NCBI RefSeq assembly: GCF_902459465.1
Contig: NC_047076.1
Span: 12,718,146 to 12,782,145, forward strand
DNA: 64,000 nucleotides
DNA from: Asterias rubens
Taxonomy: Eukaryota > Echinodermata > Asteroidea > Forcipulatida > Asteriidae
Direction of reading: 5' to 3'
The notes below the pieces were generated by a model that worked only from the letters and a program-made list of their open reading frames with translations, was not told where the DNA came from and did no database searches. The first letter of the stretch is position 1; each line of letters opens with the position of its first letter. Below, one piece after another: positions 23,868-35,370 of the stretch. The position numbers and the translations under genes are program-made.

Positions 23868-23922
23868 ACTCGGATGGGATTCGAACCCAAGGCCTTTGCA
23901 ATTCTATAGCAGTGTCAGAGTA
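23868..23922 (-). mobile_element. Partial tRNA-derived SINE (B-box family)
   Basis: ACTCGGATGGGATTCGAACC on plus is the reverse of a GGTTCGAATCC B box, followed by the family's GCAATTCTATAGCAGTG. It is truncated where the (AAT)n array starts. Confidence 0.5.
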
Positions 23923-24270
<348 letters not shown>

Positions 24271-25079
24271 AAAATATATATATAATATATAGTGCACTGA
24301 ATATACAGTGGTGATAACTCACATAAATGTAAGGCTTTAAAGGAAAAATAATATTCTTCATCCACGATGAAAATTTATCATAACTGTTGGAAATTTAGTT
24401 GTTTTAGGATCATGCAGCGGCTTTGGTATGCCTCGAAGTATTCAAAATCAGAAGTATGCTTTTATAACCTGTCTTTATAAGCTTCATTTTTGATAATATT
24501 AAATGGGAGTGGCAAGTGCTGACTTCATGTGTTAAAATAAACGTAGGAAAATGTTTGTGTACATTAGTGCTATTTTGTACGTTGAAAGAAAACGGCGCGA
24601 CTCAAAAGATCACTTATATGCATCGGCATACAAGGCTATTTTAAAGACTAATCCGAATTTAATTAAGTGCTGTTTTGAAGGAGATAAAGTCCTCGTTGGT
24701 TTCACAAAGCAAAGTACGTCGGCTCAATGATTTAAGGTCAATTAATTGTAATTTCATTATCCTATGGATTAAAGATGGTTTAATACAAAAGCGTAAATAT
24801 ATATTTTTTACTACGAATGTATGAAATTGATTTCGGTGAACGTAAAACAGTGCGAATGTTGAAAGGAAATGGCGATTGGAAAAAATCAACATACATCGGT
24901 AAATAAGGATGCTGGGACTAGTCCAAATTTAATTAGGAGCTGTATTGAAGAAGATAAAGTAATCCACCAGTCGATATCACTTTGCAGTATGGGTGTTTGT
25001 GCGTTGGGGGGGGGGGGGGGGTAAAGGAAAAATTACAAATAATTTGAGGGTAGAACAACAAACATATTGGTGTTGTATG
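24271..25079. other. No gene seen
   Basis: AT-rich DNA with two diverged repeats of AGTCCAAATTTAATTAGGAG (24650 and 24919) ending in AAGATAAAGT. A 16-base G-run lies at 25006-25021. Confidence 0.4.
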
Positions 25080-25160
25080 CGAATGAGCGGATAAGAACAC
25101 CCAACTCAGGCTCCGATCAGCAGAGTGTGGGTTCGAGTCCCAGTCGTGACATTTCAATTT
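25080..25160 (+). mobile_element. tRNA-like head of a SINE
   Basis: A-box-like GAATGAGCGGATAAGA and B-box GGGTTCGAGTCCCAGTCGTG lie in tRNA spacing. The SINE body present in the copy at 30643 is missing. Confidence 0.5.
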
Positions 25161-26004
25161 GTCTATAAGCTAGACACCGGACCATTATAATTGCTGCGTT
25201 GTTAATGACACGATTTTTGTTTTGTTTATTATGCTGTAGTGCCGATAATATTAACCATCCACGTTATTTATATAATGTGCTGAAATAAAGTCTGATAAAA
25301 ACAGAATGTCAGCTCTGTAAGGCGGACTGTTTCGCTGGTTACCGACCACCAACAACTCCGTATCATTGGTTCAAATGTTGGTGTCCCAAGGAATTCTATC
25401 CGCCGGTTACTCTGTCCCGCATATTGGAAATTTACTTGGGTTGGAGGAGCAGAAAAAAAAGGGCGCTATCAGACGAAGTTAGTTTTACCACAGTTTCCCA
25501 TTAGGGGTGTGGGGGTGTGTGGGGGGGGGGGGACATGGAACTTCCTGCCACACCGGATTCAGTTTCCTCCATGATCAGTAATGAGGCCAGCATCCTTACA
25601 TACCCCAAACAGTTCTCCGTTTCGAGACGACTCCTTTGTTTATCATACGCCAGGCTTTGTTTCTAGGTAAAACACGGACACGGAAAAGTTCCAACGACGT
25701 CGATAAATCGGAAGTGAAGAAGGCAAATACAAAAGAGGTAAATTAATCGCGGCCGTCGATTCTGGGTCACTCCGATGTCAAAAAGGAAATGGGAGCTTGT
25801 GCTCATATTGATGAATCAATTTCACGCAATTTAGAATGAAAACAAGCAACAGGGCCGGCGAAGCAAAATAGCAGGTATACATACATCAGCAGAGGTTGGG
25901 GATCAGTTTCGTACATTTGATGCTACACTAGACTATCAGAAAACAAGTATGGCCCCGGTAGGGGAGTGTTTGTTCCTCTAAATATAATTTTTGCTCTGAT
26001 AATA
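25161..26004. other. No gene seen
   Basis: No supported exon. A G-run at 25521-25532 follows a short GTGTGGGG repeat. Confidence 0.35.
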
Positions 26005-26352
26005 TAAGACACTGGAAACTATTGGTAATTGTCAAAGACTAGTCTTCTCAATTGGTGTATCTCAACATATGCGTAAAATAACAAACCTGAAAATTTGAGT
26101 TGAATAGGTCGTCGAGGTTGCGAGAAATGAAAGAAAAAACACACTGGTCTCACGTAGTTGTGTGCTTTTATTTCAGATGCTTGATTTCGTGACCTCAAAT
26201 TGGTAATCTGAGGTCTATTCGCGGAAAATTATTTCTTTCTCAAAAACTACGTCACTTCAGAGGGAGCCGTTTCTCACAATGTTTAATACTATCAACCTCT
26301 CCCCATTACTCGTTACCAAGTGAGTTTTATGCAAATGATTATTTCGAAGAAC
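26005..26352 (-). mobile_element. TTAA-family MITE (family 1), reverse copy
   Basis: The order CACTGGAAACTATTGGTAAT, GTATCTCAACATATGCGTAA, TTCAGAGGGAGCCGTTTCTC, TACTATCAACCTCTCCCCAT matches other reverse copies. The right terminus is eroded, ending GAACTGCCTT. Confidence 0.65.
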
Positions 26353-28020
26353 TGCCTTCAGAAGAACTTTTTACTGCCAAACGACCCACACGAGGGTGAT
26401 CGAATGCACGCATCGTTTGGAAAGAGGTTGCAGCGTATAGCAATCCTTATGATGTAAACAAGCTTGTCTGGAACACGGTGAAAAGAAAATCCGGAACAAT
26501 TCAAAATATGGGAGGAGAGAGGAAGCTCTCCCGCGAAAGAAAAAAAAATGAGGTTGCTGAAGGAGGATGTCGATGATAAAATGAATAAATGCGAGAGTTT
26601 TTTCCCCACGTGTGTCCGGAAATGTCATAGATTATTGCAATGTCAACATATTTAAACGAGGGACTTGGTGCAATGGGGAGAGGCGGGAGGGAAGTGCGAG
26701 TTGTATTCCTAATCGATCCGATAGTCCCAAAAGTGCATCTCTCGTTCTTTTGATTCTGTGACGTCATCCCCTCTCCTTATATTCCTTAAAGGAGGAGTTG
26801 GCAGTTTGTTTAATGTGTAGGATGTGTGTTTGTTCCTTTCAAGTTTGACCTGCGTGGTTTCCTTTCTATGAGACATTCGCCTTACTGTTTCTCTGGATGA
26901 ACTTCTTGACATGTATGGGTTGTTCCTTTAAATAGTTACTTGGTCTTGTTTTCTGTATAGGGGACAGGTTTAGTTCGCCTTACTGTTTCTCTGGATGAAC
27001 TTTCCGTCTAGGGTCAACTCAAGCAACCTACAAAGAAGGGGAAGCAAACTGGAGCAGGTGAGCTATATCAAGTGTTTGCATTCGTTGTTGCCTGATGTGT
27101 TTTAACTAGCTTAGGATTGAAATCAAATAGTGTGTCTTCGTCTAAGAAACGTTGCCCCATGCATCAACACTGCAGCTTCTTCCCATGTTCTTGAATAATT
27201 TGCTTGCGTATTTTTGTTATCCTTTGTGGCTTTGAACCATTTTTTTTTTTACTATTTCCCTCCTTGGTTTGAATATGCAAATTCGTGGAACCATATTCCA
27301 TGTGTCGCAATACTTTGTGTGTGCACTTTTGTAAAAACGGACGTTCGCTAGTAAAGTTTCTCACACTGGGTTTGTTTCAGTTCGGAACGTTGCGTTTGTT
27401 TTCTGCACATTTGTGTTACAACTTGTGTGTCAGTTCGTGAAAACGCAATATGCCACTTTGTTTTGCAACGGTTTTATTGCATAATTCCCGTAGTTATAGT
27501 TGTAGTAGCAGAGTTCTTGAAGCTTCTTGAAATTGTTGTCCTTTGCGAATTCGGAATTCTATCCAAACACGTAAAAAACGTGTGCAAAGACCGATCTACT
27601 CATGGAGGAAACTAGAATTTTCGGAGGCGTGACCGCGCATCATTTCAGAACATTTCAAAGTAGTACTCTGAATTGTTCTGAAATGTGTACAAAATGGTTG
27701 GAATTTTCTAATCTGAAAACTGTTGAATGGTGTACAGTTCCTTTAAAGTGGTTCAGTTGACGATAGGGTGCGAGGACACGGGTCGTTTTCTCTTGGGGGA
27801 GTGGCGCCAAACTCGACCATCATCAAAATGAAGACATTGAGTGATGATGTGCTGACAGTAAAATGACAGTAAACAGTCAAAACATTCAAGAAAACGTATG
27901 GGTATTGATCTAGGATTGCCTTTTATTTTTCTATGGCACCAGGTCGATGGCCGTGGAGCAAGCAAACTTTCTAACATTATACAACTGGAGAGTACGTCAA
28001 ACCTATCTTTGTCATGTCAA
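26353..28020. other. Gene-free stretch
   Basis: A perfect 29-base direct repeat (26876-26904 and 26974-27002, beginning TTCGCCTTACTGTTTCTC) and a 12-bp-arm inverted repeat (27641-27685, CATTTCAGAACA) lie here. No exon is supported. Confidence 0.45.
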
Positions 28021-28240
28021 TGGACCGTGTGGTGTTTACATCACCATTGGTTGTTGTCGTAGAAATACACAAAGAACACCAACTTTACACCACATGGTTT
28101 AAAATTAACACTAATATATGTTTAATTAATACACTGGTGTTATTTTATACACCGTATCATCGTTGATTCTCTTCTATATAATATTTCCTTCTCTATCTAC
28201 AGTTAACACCACCCATGGTGTCAACTTTAACACCCCGGTT
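28020..28240. repeat. Short interspersed AACACC/GGTGTT motif cluster
   Basis: TTAACACC, ACACCACATGGTT, CTGGTGTTATTTTATACACC and CACCCATGGTGTCAACTTTA occur in direct and inverted orientation over about 220 bp, like a degenerate inverted-repeat minisatellite. Confidence 0.4.
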
Positions 28241-28736
28241 TTGCAGACCAGCATGCATCTCATTCCACGGCTAATGTGCGCTTATCGAGTATTAATTTGC
28301 GATTAGTTGGCGATGTGGGATCAAACTGGGCGAAACTTAACCACACAAACGTAAAACCTTATACTATTCCCTTGGTTTAATTACTGCGATACATGCCGAC
28401 CATCGAGCTTCAAATTTCCTGTACAATACTGAACTTTGATGACCTCCATACAAGGGATATTATAAACCGGAAATTAAAGCTCTGTTACCAAGCGCCCACC
28501 AATACACACAGTGTCTTACGTGATATTTCAGTAACGTCTTGAGGCAAGACTAGCCGTATTAAGGGGGATACGGCTTAAGTCTGAGTCCGGCAAATTGCAA
28601 AGTTAATTAGAGTGATTTTGACAACACATCGCGGGTCCTTCGTTTCGTATGAAAACGGGGGGTAAAGGAAGGCAATGCATCAGGCGGGTGGAAGAGGAAG
28701 CACAGACTGGTTTAGCGAGGAGTCGTTGAACTCACC
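28241..28736. other. No gene seen
   Basis: Unremarkable non-coding DNA without recognised repeats. Confidence 0.35.
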
Positions 28737-29655
28737 TTAAAGGCACCGGACACCTCTGGTATTGTCAAAGAACAGTATTTTCTCACTTCGTGTACCCCAA
28801 CAAGTGCATAAAGTTATACAAATCTGTGAATACTTGGACTCAATTGGTCTTCGAAGTTGCAAGAGAATAATGAAACAAACTTGTTGCACAATTAATGTGT
28901 GTGCTTTCAGACGCATATTTAAAAGGCTTCATCATGCCCGACGTCTTTTAATATATGATTGAACAGTTATCTCTTTCTCAAAAATATGTTACTTCGGAGG
29001 AAGCCGTTTCTCACAATAGTTTATACTATCAACGGATCTCCATTGCTCGTTCGCAAGTTAGTTTTTATGCTATTGTAACATGTATTTGGAGTAAGTGCCA
29101 TGTGTCATGCAGCGGATTTCGCGAAACGCTAGGCTTAATCCTCACTCGAGTAACTCGTCCTAACGTGGGTTCAATGCGTCCTCACGTCTATGTAAACGAA
29201 ACTTTACTCGTCCCAAGTTCTAAGATTAATCCTAAGAGTGTGGCCGAGAGGTTAATAACACCGAATTCCACCTCTGGTGTCTCTAATGAGCCGAGTGTGG
29301 GTTCGAATCCCCAGCCGGGACATTTGTGTCCTTAAGCAAGGTACCTAACCATTGCATCGTCCTTCGGATGGGACGTAAAGTCGTTGGTCCCATGTGTTGT
29401 GTAACGCATGTAAAAGAACCCGGTGCACCTATCAAATAGAGAAGGGGTTCGCCCTAGTGGTCCTGGCTATGGCTGCTGAATGCGCCCTAGCACCTTGTAA
29501 ACCCTTGAAAGGTGCTACATAATAATTGGGTCTCAGAATTCAGAACTCCTATAACCAATCTTTCTGTATAAATGTATGCCTTTGGTACCTTGTTGGTAGA
29601 TACGTGCGCTATATCAGGCTTAGATATTATTATTTTAGTGTCCAGTGCCTTTAAT
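28737..29655 (-). mobile_element. TTAA-family MITE (family 1) interrupted by a SINE
   Basis: The left part (28737-29110) runs TTAAAGGCACCGGACACCTC to the AGTAAGTGCCATGTGTC block. The terminal piece TTAGTGTCCAGTGCCTTTAA reappears at 29636-29655. A tRNA-derived SINE fills much of the gap, so the MITE is older than the SINE insertion. Confidence 0.6.
29232..29620 (+). mobile_element. tRNA-derived SINE, fullest copy (family S1)
   Basis: A perfect A box TGGCCGAGAGG (29241-29251) and perfect B box GGTTCGAATCC (29300-29310) form a Leu/Ser-tRNA-like head. The body follows: CGTCCTTCGGATGGGACGTA, AAAGAACCCGGTGCACCT, GAAGGGGTTCGCCC, CACCTTGTAAACCC. Pol III promoter elements look intact. Confidence 0.75.
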
Positions 29656-30024
29656 CGGGATCCTTGGAAGGGGAAACCTCTCCTTTTAACATGTCAGTGT
29701 TGTTATATAGGTTGCAATTACCGCGAGTGTGGAATGACTGATTGCGGGTGGAATCTGCAATATCAGGCAGGGGGTCTGAGGGGTAAAGCATTGCATCCAA
29801 GTAGAAGCATGACTACAGGGGTCAGTCTTAGCTAACCCATCACCACGAGAATTGTTTTGATTTCTCTGAATGAGACTGAAGACTATGATTGTTTTGTTAA
29901 GCCGCTGCAGGTACTCGATCTTTCTTCTACACTTCTCCCACTTGTTTTTGGCTGAGAGATTTCTGGATTGTTCGTGCTTTGCCATTTACTGGGGCTCCGT
30001 AGTTTTGTCTTGTTTTGCTTTGGC

Positions 30025-30414
30025 TTAAAGACACTGGACACTATTGGTAATTGTCAAAGACCGCTCTTTCTCACTGACTGTATCTCAACATATGCATTAA
30101 ATAACAAACCTGTGAACGTTTGAGCTCACTCGGTCGTCGAAGTTGTGAGATAATAATGAAAGAGGAAACACCATTGTCACACAAGGTTGTTGTGTTTTCA
30201 GATGCTTAATTTGGAGACCTCAAATATTCTAAATCTGAGGTCTCGAAATCAAGTTCGTTGAAAATTACTTCTTTCTCGATAAACTACTTTACTTCAGAGG
30301 GAGCCTTTTCTGACAGTGTTTTATACTATCAACAACTCCCCATTACTCGTTACCAAGGCAGGTTTCATGCTAATAAGTAATTTGAGTAATTACCGATAGT
30401 GTCACTGCCTTTAA
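30025..30414 (-). mobile_element. TTAA-ended MITE (family 1), reverse copy
   Basis: Full length with TTAA at both edges: TTAAAGACACTGGACACTAT at left and a CCGATAGTGTCACTGCCTTTAA-type right end. The internal palindrome CTCAAATATTCTAAATCTGAG is present. Confidence 0.75.
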
Positions 30415-30467
30415 TGTAAACCTTAACTTTATGAATGAGAAAATGGTACAGATAGCAATGCAAATGG

Positions 30468-30560
30468 TACACAGGCCTGTATGCTTCGTTTTTGAAAGGG
30501 AAATGGCTCCATCGCATTTTCTTCTGGAAATGGCACCCTGTGAAGCATTTTGAAAACTAA
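30468..30560 (+). repeat. Fragment of a dispersed repeat (AGGCCTGTATGCTTCG family)
   Basis: CACAGGCCTGTATGCTTCGT also occurs (reversed) near 38350 and, as CCTGTATGCTA, near 61155; all copies are followed by fragments of AAAGGGCACCCT-like sequence. Confidence 0.45.
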
Positions 30561-30642
30561 GAAGCATCTCCAAAGTTACGCGTGTATTGTTCACTCAAAG
30601 CCTGGGTCACGTGGTGCCTAACTCATTTCCTAATCAGTATGA

Positions 30643-30905
30643 TGAGGATTGGTTAAGAGCACCACACTCAAACTCTGGTGTTTCTGATTAGCAGAGTGTG
30701 GGTTCGAGTCGTCCCAGTCGTGACACTTAACCGTTGCTTCGTCCTTCGGATGGGACGTAAAACCGTTGATCCCGTGTGTTGTGTAACGCGCGTTTAAGAA
30801 CCACTTATCGTAAAGAGAAGGGGTTCGCCCCAGTGTTCCTAGCTGGATTTGCAGCATATTGCGCCACTTTGTAAACCATTGTGCTTAGGATTAGGTCTCC
30901 GTAAC
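30643..30905 (+). mobile_element. tRNA-derived SINE (family S1)
   Basis: The head has B box GGTTCGAGTCG (30701-30711), then TCGTCCTTCGGATGGGACGT, GTGTGTTGTGTAACGC, AGAGAAGGGGTTCGCCCC and CTTTGTAAACC. It is more diverged than the 29232 copy and lacks an intact A box. Confidence 0.65.
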
Positions 30906-31917
30906 TCAAGTTCCGTTCCACTCACCTTTCAGTAAATACTTAGCACTTTGTATCCTTTGGAAAAATGCGCGTTATGAATACGGTTATTATTCTATTAGTA
31001 CATGTATTGCGCGTCTGTACCTGTTCTGTACTGAACCTTAATGTTCTAAAATTGTTTACATTTCCCTCCTCAGTCTCGCCTTCTCTTATATTTGTGATAT
31101 TCCTTTTTGTGTGTGTATTTGTAATAAACTTGTGAAGAGAGAAATACAAAATTGAATTACAAAGTCAGGTTTGCCAACCAACGAGTTAATAACATTTTAA
31201 TGTCCACACTTGAGCGCAGGCAACAATGACACGTTTCGTAACGGTCATTAACGATACATTTTTCGCGCTCTATTTGTAATGGCAAACACAAATTTGCAGT
31301 TATTCGATAAGACCTTGGTCCCACGAGTAAATTGCTGTTGAATTTCATGCCTTCAATTCTTTCACCGTGTCGCGTTCAAGCGAATAATGTGCGTATAATT
31401 TAACGTCAGTGCGACAGAACTGAAACTCGAAGTTCATTCTGGAATGGAATTATTGTGTGAACTTGGCAACAAAAAAAGTTTCTAAATGTGTACATGAGTC
31501 AAAGTGTCATGGAAATTCGCTAGCGAAATCGAAAAAAAAAGGTCCCACAACAGGATATCGAAAAAAACAAAAACATTTGACTCGGTTTCATACAACAAGA
31601 GCCCAAAACATTTCTTTGGCTCACGAATTCCCCTCCCCCTCCCTTGGATAAATTTTAAACATGATTGCGACAAGACACACTTTCCCTTTTAACTAGTGCC
31701 GTATGGTGTCTATGCTTCGCTGCATGAAGTCTTGTTCCTAAAGGTCCACACATTATTTATGAGAAGTTTTTTTTTATATGTGTGTGGATTTTGGTGTGTT
31801 TTTGTAACAATTGATCTGTCTAGAAAAGCTACATTCTGCGTTAGTGTAGCTAATGGATGTTGGACGGCCGACTGCAGTGAACCTGATGATGACGTACATG
31901 TAGTGCATATATAGAAC
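30906..31917. other. No gene seen
   Basis: AT-rich DNA; short frames on both strands overlap each other and have no protein character. Confidence 0.35.
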
Positions 31918-32117
31918 ACTTTTGAGAATCAAAGAAATATAAAGAAACCACTTGAGGAATTCGTTTAAATGGCACTTTTATACTCTTTTTTCTTGTTTTC
32001 ATGACAGTCGATCGTTAAAGAGGTCTATTGCATACTTGGGACACGAAGACGAGTGGATTTTTCTAAATGTCACTTGATGTATGCTTTCTTTCATGGCAGT
32101 CGCTGTATTTGCTTACT

Positions 32118-32163
32118 CTAGACCTGAAGACGAGTAAAGTCTACTGCTCGAAACGTCGTGACC
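32118..32163 (+). ncRNA. Hammerhead-like motif with intact core boxes
   Basis: CTGAAGA (32124-32130, matching CUGANGA) and GAAACGTC (32150-32157, GAAA plus GUC) flank a GAG/CTC-closed stem. ACGT can act as the palindromic stem III of a dimeric minimal hammerhead. The extra C after CTGAAGA and a weak stem I (AC with GT) make activity uncertain. A second GAAACGTCGAG lies at 32180-32190. Confidence 0.4.
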
Positions 32164-32364
32164 ACACCGGCTCTTCCCAGAAACGTCGAGAAAACACTAG
32201 CTCTTTAGAGAGCAAACTTTTGAGAATCAAAGGAATAGAAAGATAATATGGAACCACTTGAGGGAATCTTGTAAATGCCACTTTTATACTTTTTTCATGG
32301 CAGTTGTTATATACAGAGGTCTGTGTTTGCATTGAATGAATTGAAATATAAAAATATACGAAAA

Positions 32365-32410
32365 CTTCTCCTGAAGACGAGTATTAAGCATACTGTCTAA
32401 ACGTTGAGAC
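32365..32410 (+). ncRNA. Hammerhead-like motif, damaged copy
   Basis: TTCTC, CTGAAGA (32371-32377), a GAGTAT/ATACT stem, then TAAACGTTGAGA. Stem I would be TCTC with GAGA, but G12 of the core is T, so this copy should be dead. Confidence 0.35.
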
Positions 32411-32560
32411 CACATCAGCTTTAAAGAGCACACTTTTGAGATTAAAATTAAATAAGAAAGGAAACTGGAACCACTTGAAGATTTCTTCAAATGTTACTTT
32501 ATGTATGCTTTGTTTCACGGCAGTCGTTTTAGAGGTCTGTATTTGCATGCCCACAGTAGG

Positions 32561-33601
32561 ATGCAGAAAACGGTCTATATAGTATAAGGGTTCTCGACTT
32601 ATGCAAGAAACGGCGATCGTTTAAAGTCTCCCCGAATAAAAGCATCGCGTTCAAGTACAACGTTAAGAAAACACAGTTTTCGATCACATGCATACTGATA
32701 GACTCTTGTCGTTGCTATACGCTGACGTACGTCTGATAAATTCAAACTGCGCTGAGCTTGTGACTTTATAAAGACAACTTTTACGTGTCTCTGAATCCAT
32801 TGACGTGCTTACATTTTCATTGATCTAAAGCGGTCGCGTACTTAGGCTAAATATTATTGACTTCTGCGCTTTAAAGTGGGTGCATAACAAATTGTAATTG
32901 CAAACGCACGTGGGTCTGCCTTTCACTTTGAATTTCGTACAGACAATGATAGTATCGTGACCCCTGTGTGACATCCACACATACATTCGCAAGCGTGTGT
33001 ACGCCTGAAACCGTAGACATCCTATTGTTCCTCCTTTGTTTATACTCGGAAACTTTTTTGGCAACAGCTCCAAAATGGTTTGGTACACGTTTCCAAACTG
33101 TAGACCTTCCCCGAGCTGTTGACTTTGTTGTTCCCTTTTGTTATAGGTCCACGGTTTGAATTTGTACACCTCATCTTTTTGTTCTTTCCGTTGTCCCTGT
33201 ACTTGAGATTTCTCCATAGACTTTGTACACAGAATGTCTTGTGGAGCACCCGGTCTTTAGAATTTCCCTCTCGAGTCCTTTTATGTTCCTTTTCTGTTTT
33301 GTCTTGGGCTCCAGCCGACACTCTCACCATGTCTGATGTTGTGGGTGATCGTTGTTTGAAATGATAGCGATCAGTCTTTCTTTTATTTTTATTTCATTCG
33401 ATTTCATTTCAAATTCTGTTTTAAAAGCAAAGGTCTCTCAGAAAATTAATCACTGTACTACTACTAGCAAAGAACCAAATATAGGGCAGACAAGGATGGA
33501 CATTTCACTTGAAGATGTGGGAGGAAAACCATAGAGAAATATATCAGGGGAAACCCACGTAAAGAACAATTCACTTTGCCCCCAGCGTGATTCGAACCAG
33601 G
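32561..33601. other. No gene seen
   Basis: No exon or repeat recognised. The minus-strand frame 32825-33217 has no domain signature. Confidence 0.35.
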
Positions 33602-33841
33602 GCCCAATTTCATAGAGCTGCTTAAGCACAAAATTTTGCTTAAGCAAAAAAATCATTGCTTAGTAAAATCAGATTACCGGCCAAGACTCCACTCAATTGG
33701 TATGCTAAGTGAACAAAAGCTAAATACCAGTCACAAGCAAAGTATGTTGCATGAAATTTTGGCCAGTAACATGTGTAAAATAAGCGAGCTATTTTCGTGC
33801 TTAAGCAATTTTTTTGCTTAAGCAGCTCTATGAAATTGGCC
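33602..33841. mobile_element. MITE with 27-bp terminal inverted repeats and possible CCAGG duplication
   Basis: The left end GCCCAATTTCATAGAGCTGC then TTAAGCA mirrors the right end TGCTTAAGCAGCTCTATGAA then ATTGGCC (one mismatch). CCAGG flanks both sides (33597-33601 and 33842-33846), consistent with a 5-bp target duplication. The element is 240 bp with no ORF. Confidence 0.75.
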
Positions 33842-34380
33842 CCAGGTCCTAGATGTGGAAGGCATATATCGGAAAGCAACCACTTCGCTTAGAGTTATCA
33901 GTGACCAGAAACAAACATACATCACCAGTCAACAATAATCTTTCTCAAGAATCAACTGAGCAGATGCACTCGGTGTACACATTGGAGATAACCAATAATG
34001 AACATCCCCTTTAAGCTGATAAAGAAAATCCCAAATCCTTACCTCAAGTCCCGTTGATTTAGGTTTGAAGCAGACCACAAGGCAACTGGCCGTGTGGTGA
34101 TGATTGAAAACTTGATTCTCTTTTTGAAGCTTGAGACACGTATACAAATTTATCCTCGAGTCCCGATCTGTTTTTCTAGGAAGTTAAAGTCAATCTCTTG
34201 GATGAACATTGGAGGAACTTCAATGAGGTTTGCACGTTTCTTGCTTTCAGACAGGAGCACATAAATATTTATTTAACAAATTTAATAATTTCTAGACAAA
34301 CATTTTTGTCAACTAGCTTCTCATAACGTAACTAGGTATTTGTCACAACCGACTACGTTTTGTTTGTATCCATTTACACC
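33842..34380. other. No gene seen
   Basis: Non-coding DNA with no recognised repeat. Confidence 0.35.
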
Positions 34381-34532
34381 GATGTTTATTAGCACTGCAT
34401 ACTCAGTACTTTCCCGAGTTCTGTGAACAACTTCACAGGCATGTTACTCGGGTGGGATTCGAACCCACGACCCTTGCAATTCTAGAGCAGTGCCATACCA
34501 ACTAGACCACCGAGACTGTCCGGTAGCTAGAG
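34381..34532 (-). mobile_element. tRNA-derived SINE (family S3)
   Basis: On minus: A box TGGTCTAGTTGG, B box GGTTCGAATCC, then CACCCGAGTAACATGCCTGT, GTTCACAGAACTCGGGAAA and TACTGAGTATGCAGTGCTAA. Copies also lie at 60388, 60630 and 63880, and partial ones at 23868 and 62160. The acceptor stem does not close, so it is not a tRNA gene. Confidence 0.65.
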
Positions 34533-34800
34533 GCAGTTCGAATCGTATGTGTTTGCAGCGGATACTGCAAATGATTTTTAAAATAAAAGTGGTTCTACAT
34601 TCTAACAAAGTTGGGCACAGGCGTGACCAGTCTTTCTTTATTCATCTTTTTCTTCCATTCTATTTTTTTTTTAAGGTAAGGGGCGCATTATAAGTTTAAC
34701 TTTTGGTAATATAACAGACAACGAGTGAAGTGAGATGCTGTTCAAAAAATAGATAAATGATTTACGTCTTTTCTTGGATCTTGTCTTTCCCGATTTGCAG
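34533..34800. other. Gap upstream of a possible exon
   Basis: It ends in a pyrimidine-rich tract and TTTGCAG, which could serve as a splice acceptor for 34801. Confidence 0.3.
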
Positions 34801-34923
34801 TTCCTGTGATGTTACTTCCAATGAAGCTGTGAGGTACATCCTCTGCGATGGTTCGTCCAGGATACCCGAGCTCAGAGAAAGAAGCGGATATGAAGTAGGA
34901 AGTCCACTCAAACATCGCCATTG
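34801..34923 (+). CDS. Possible internal exon of an unknown gene
   Basis: A 123-nt segment is bounded by a strong acceptor (TCTTTCCCGATTTGCAG) and donor (CATTG then GTAAGAC). Only one frame is open: it begins with the last base of a split codon and reads SCDVTSNEAVRYILCDG..., ending in CAT TG at phase 2, so the exon would be phase-symmetric. I recognise no domain. No partner exons were found on either side, so this could be a non-coding exon or chance. Confidence 0.25.
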
Positions 34924-35130
34924 GTAAGACACTTTACCTTTACATTACGTTCCGTGAAAGAAAGCGAAAACAAAGTACTTCTTTTTGGGAACAGGCAAGT
35001 TAGACCTCTAGAGTGCCCATTTGTCAGAGCAATTACTGGCCGGTCAATATTGATTATACTTTCCCCTCGGTAATGTTAGAACTACTTTATACTTTTCTTT
35101 TCCACTGATAATTCGCTGATAACATAGCTT
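34924..35130. other. No gene seen
   Basis: Non-coding flank of the possible exon. Confidence 0.3.
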
Positions 35131-35370
35131 CTTAACACACATAGAACTAGCTTGAACCATATAACTCGCTTAAACCATAGAACTCCTTTATACTCATAGC
35201 ACTTGCTTGAACCATATCATTCCCTAAGCATCGAATTCCGTTATACCCATTAATTGAACTTGATTGTACCTTCGCTTATACCATAGAATTCCTTTCTACC
35301 CATGAGTTTTGCTTGTACTCAATAATTCGCTTATACCATACAATTCCTTTATAACCATAGAACTTACGAA
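35130..35370 (+). repeat. Degenerate minisatellite, unit about 17-35 bp
   Basis: Variants of ACCATAGAACTCCTTTATAC and CCATATAACTCGCTTAAACC repeat about ten times with many substitutions. Confidence 0.6.

Larger units (their letters stand above)
31918..32560 (+). repeat. Tandem repeat array carrying hammerhead-like motifs
   Basis: Units start ACTTTTGAGAATCAAAG at about 31919 and 32217 and ACTTTTGAGATTAAAA at 32432. Each continues with GGAACCACTTGAG, AAATGCCACTTTTATAC, TCATGGCAGTCG and AGAGGTCTGTNTTTGCAT. The 32217-32431 unit is 215 bp; the first is longer (about 299 bp) because it includes an extra partial unit. The distal part of each unit holds a CTGAAGACGAGTA...GAAACGT motif followed by GACCACACCGGCTCTTTAGA. 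Short tandem units with one hammerhead each are the layout of metazoan retrozymes and of Penelope-like element terminal repeats. No reverse transcriptase is nearby. Confidence 0.55.
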
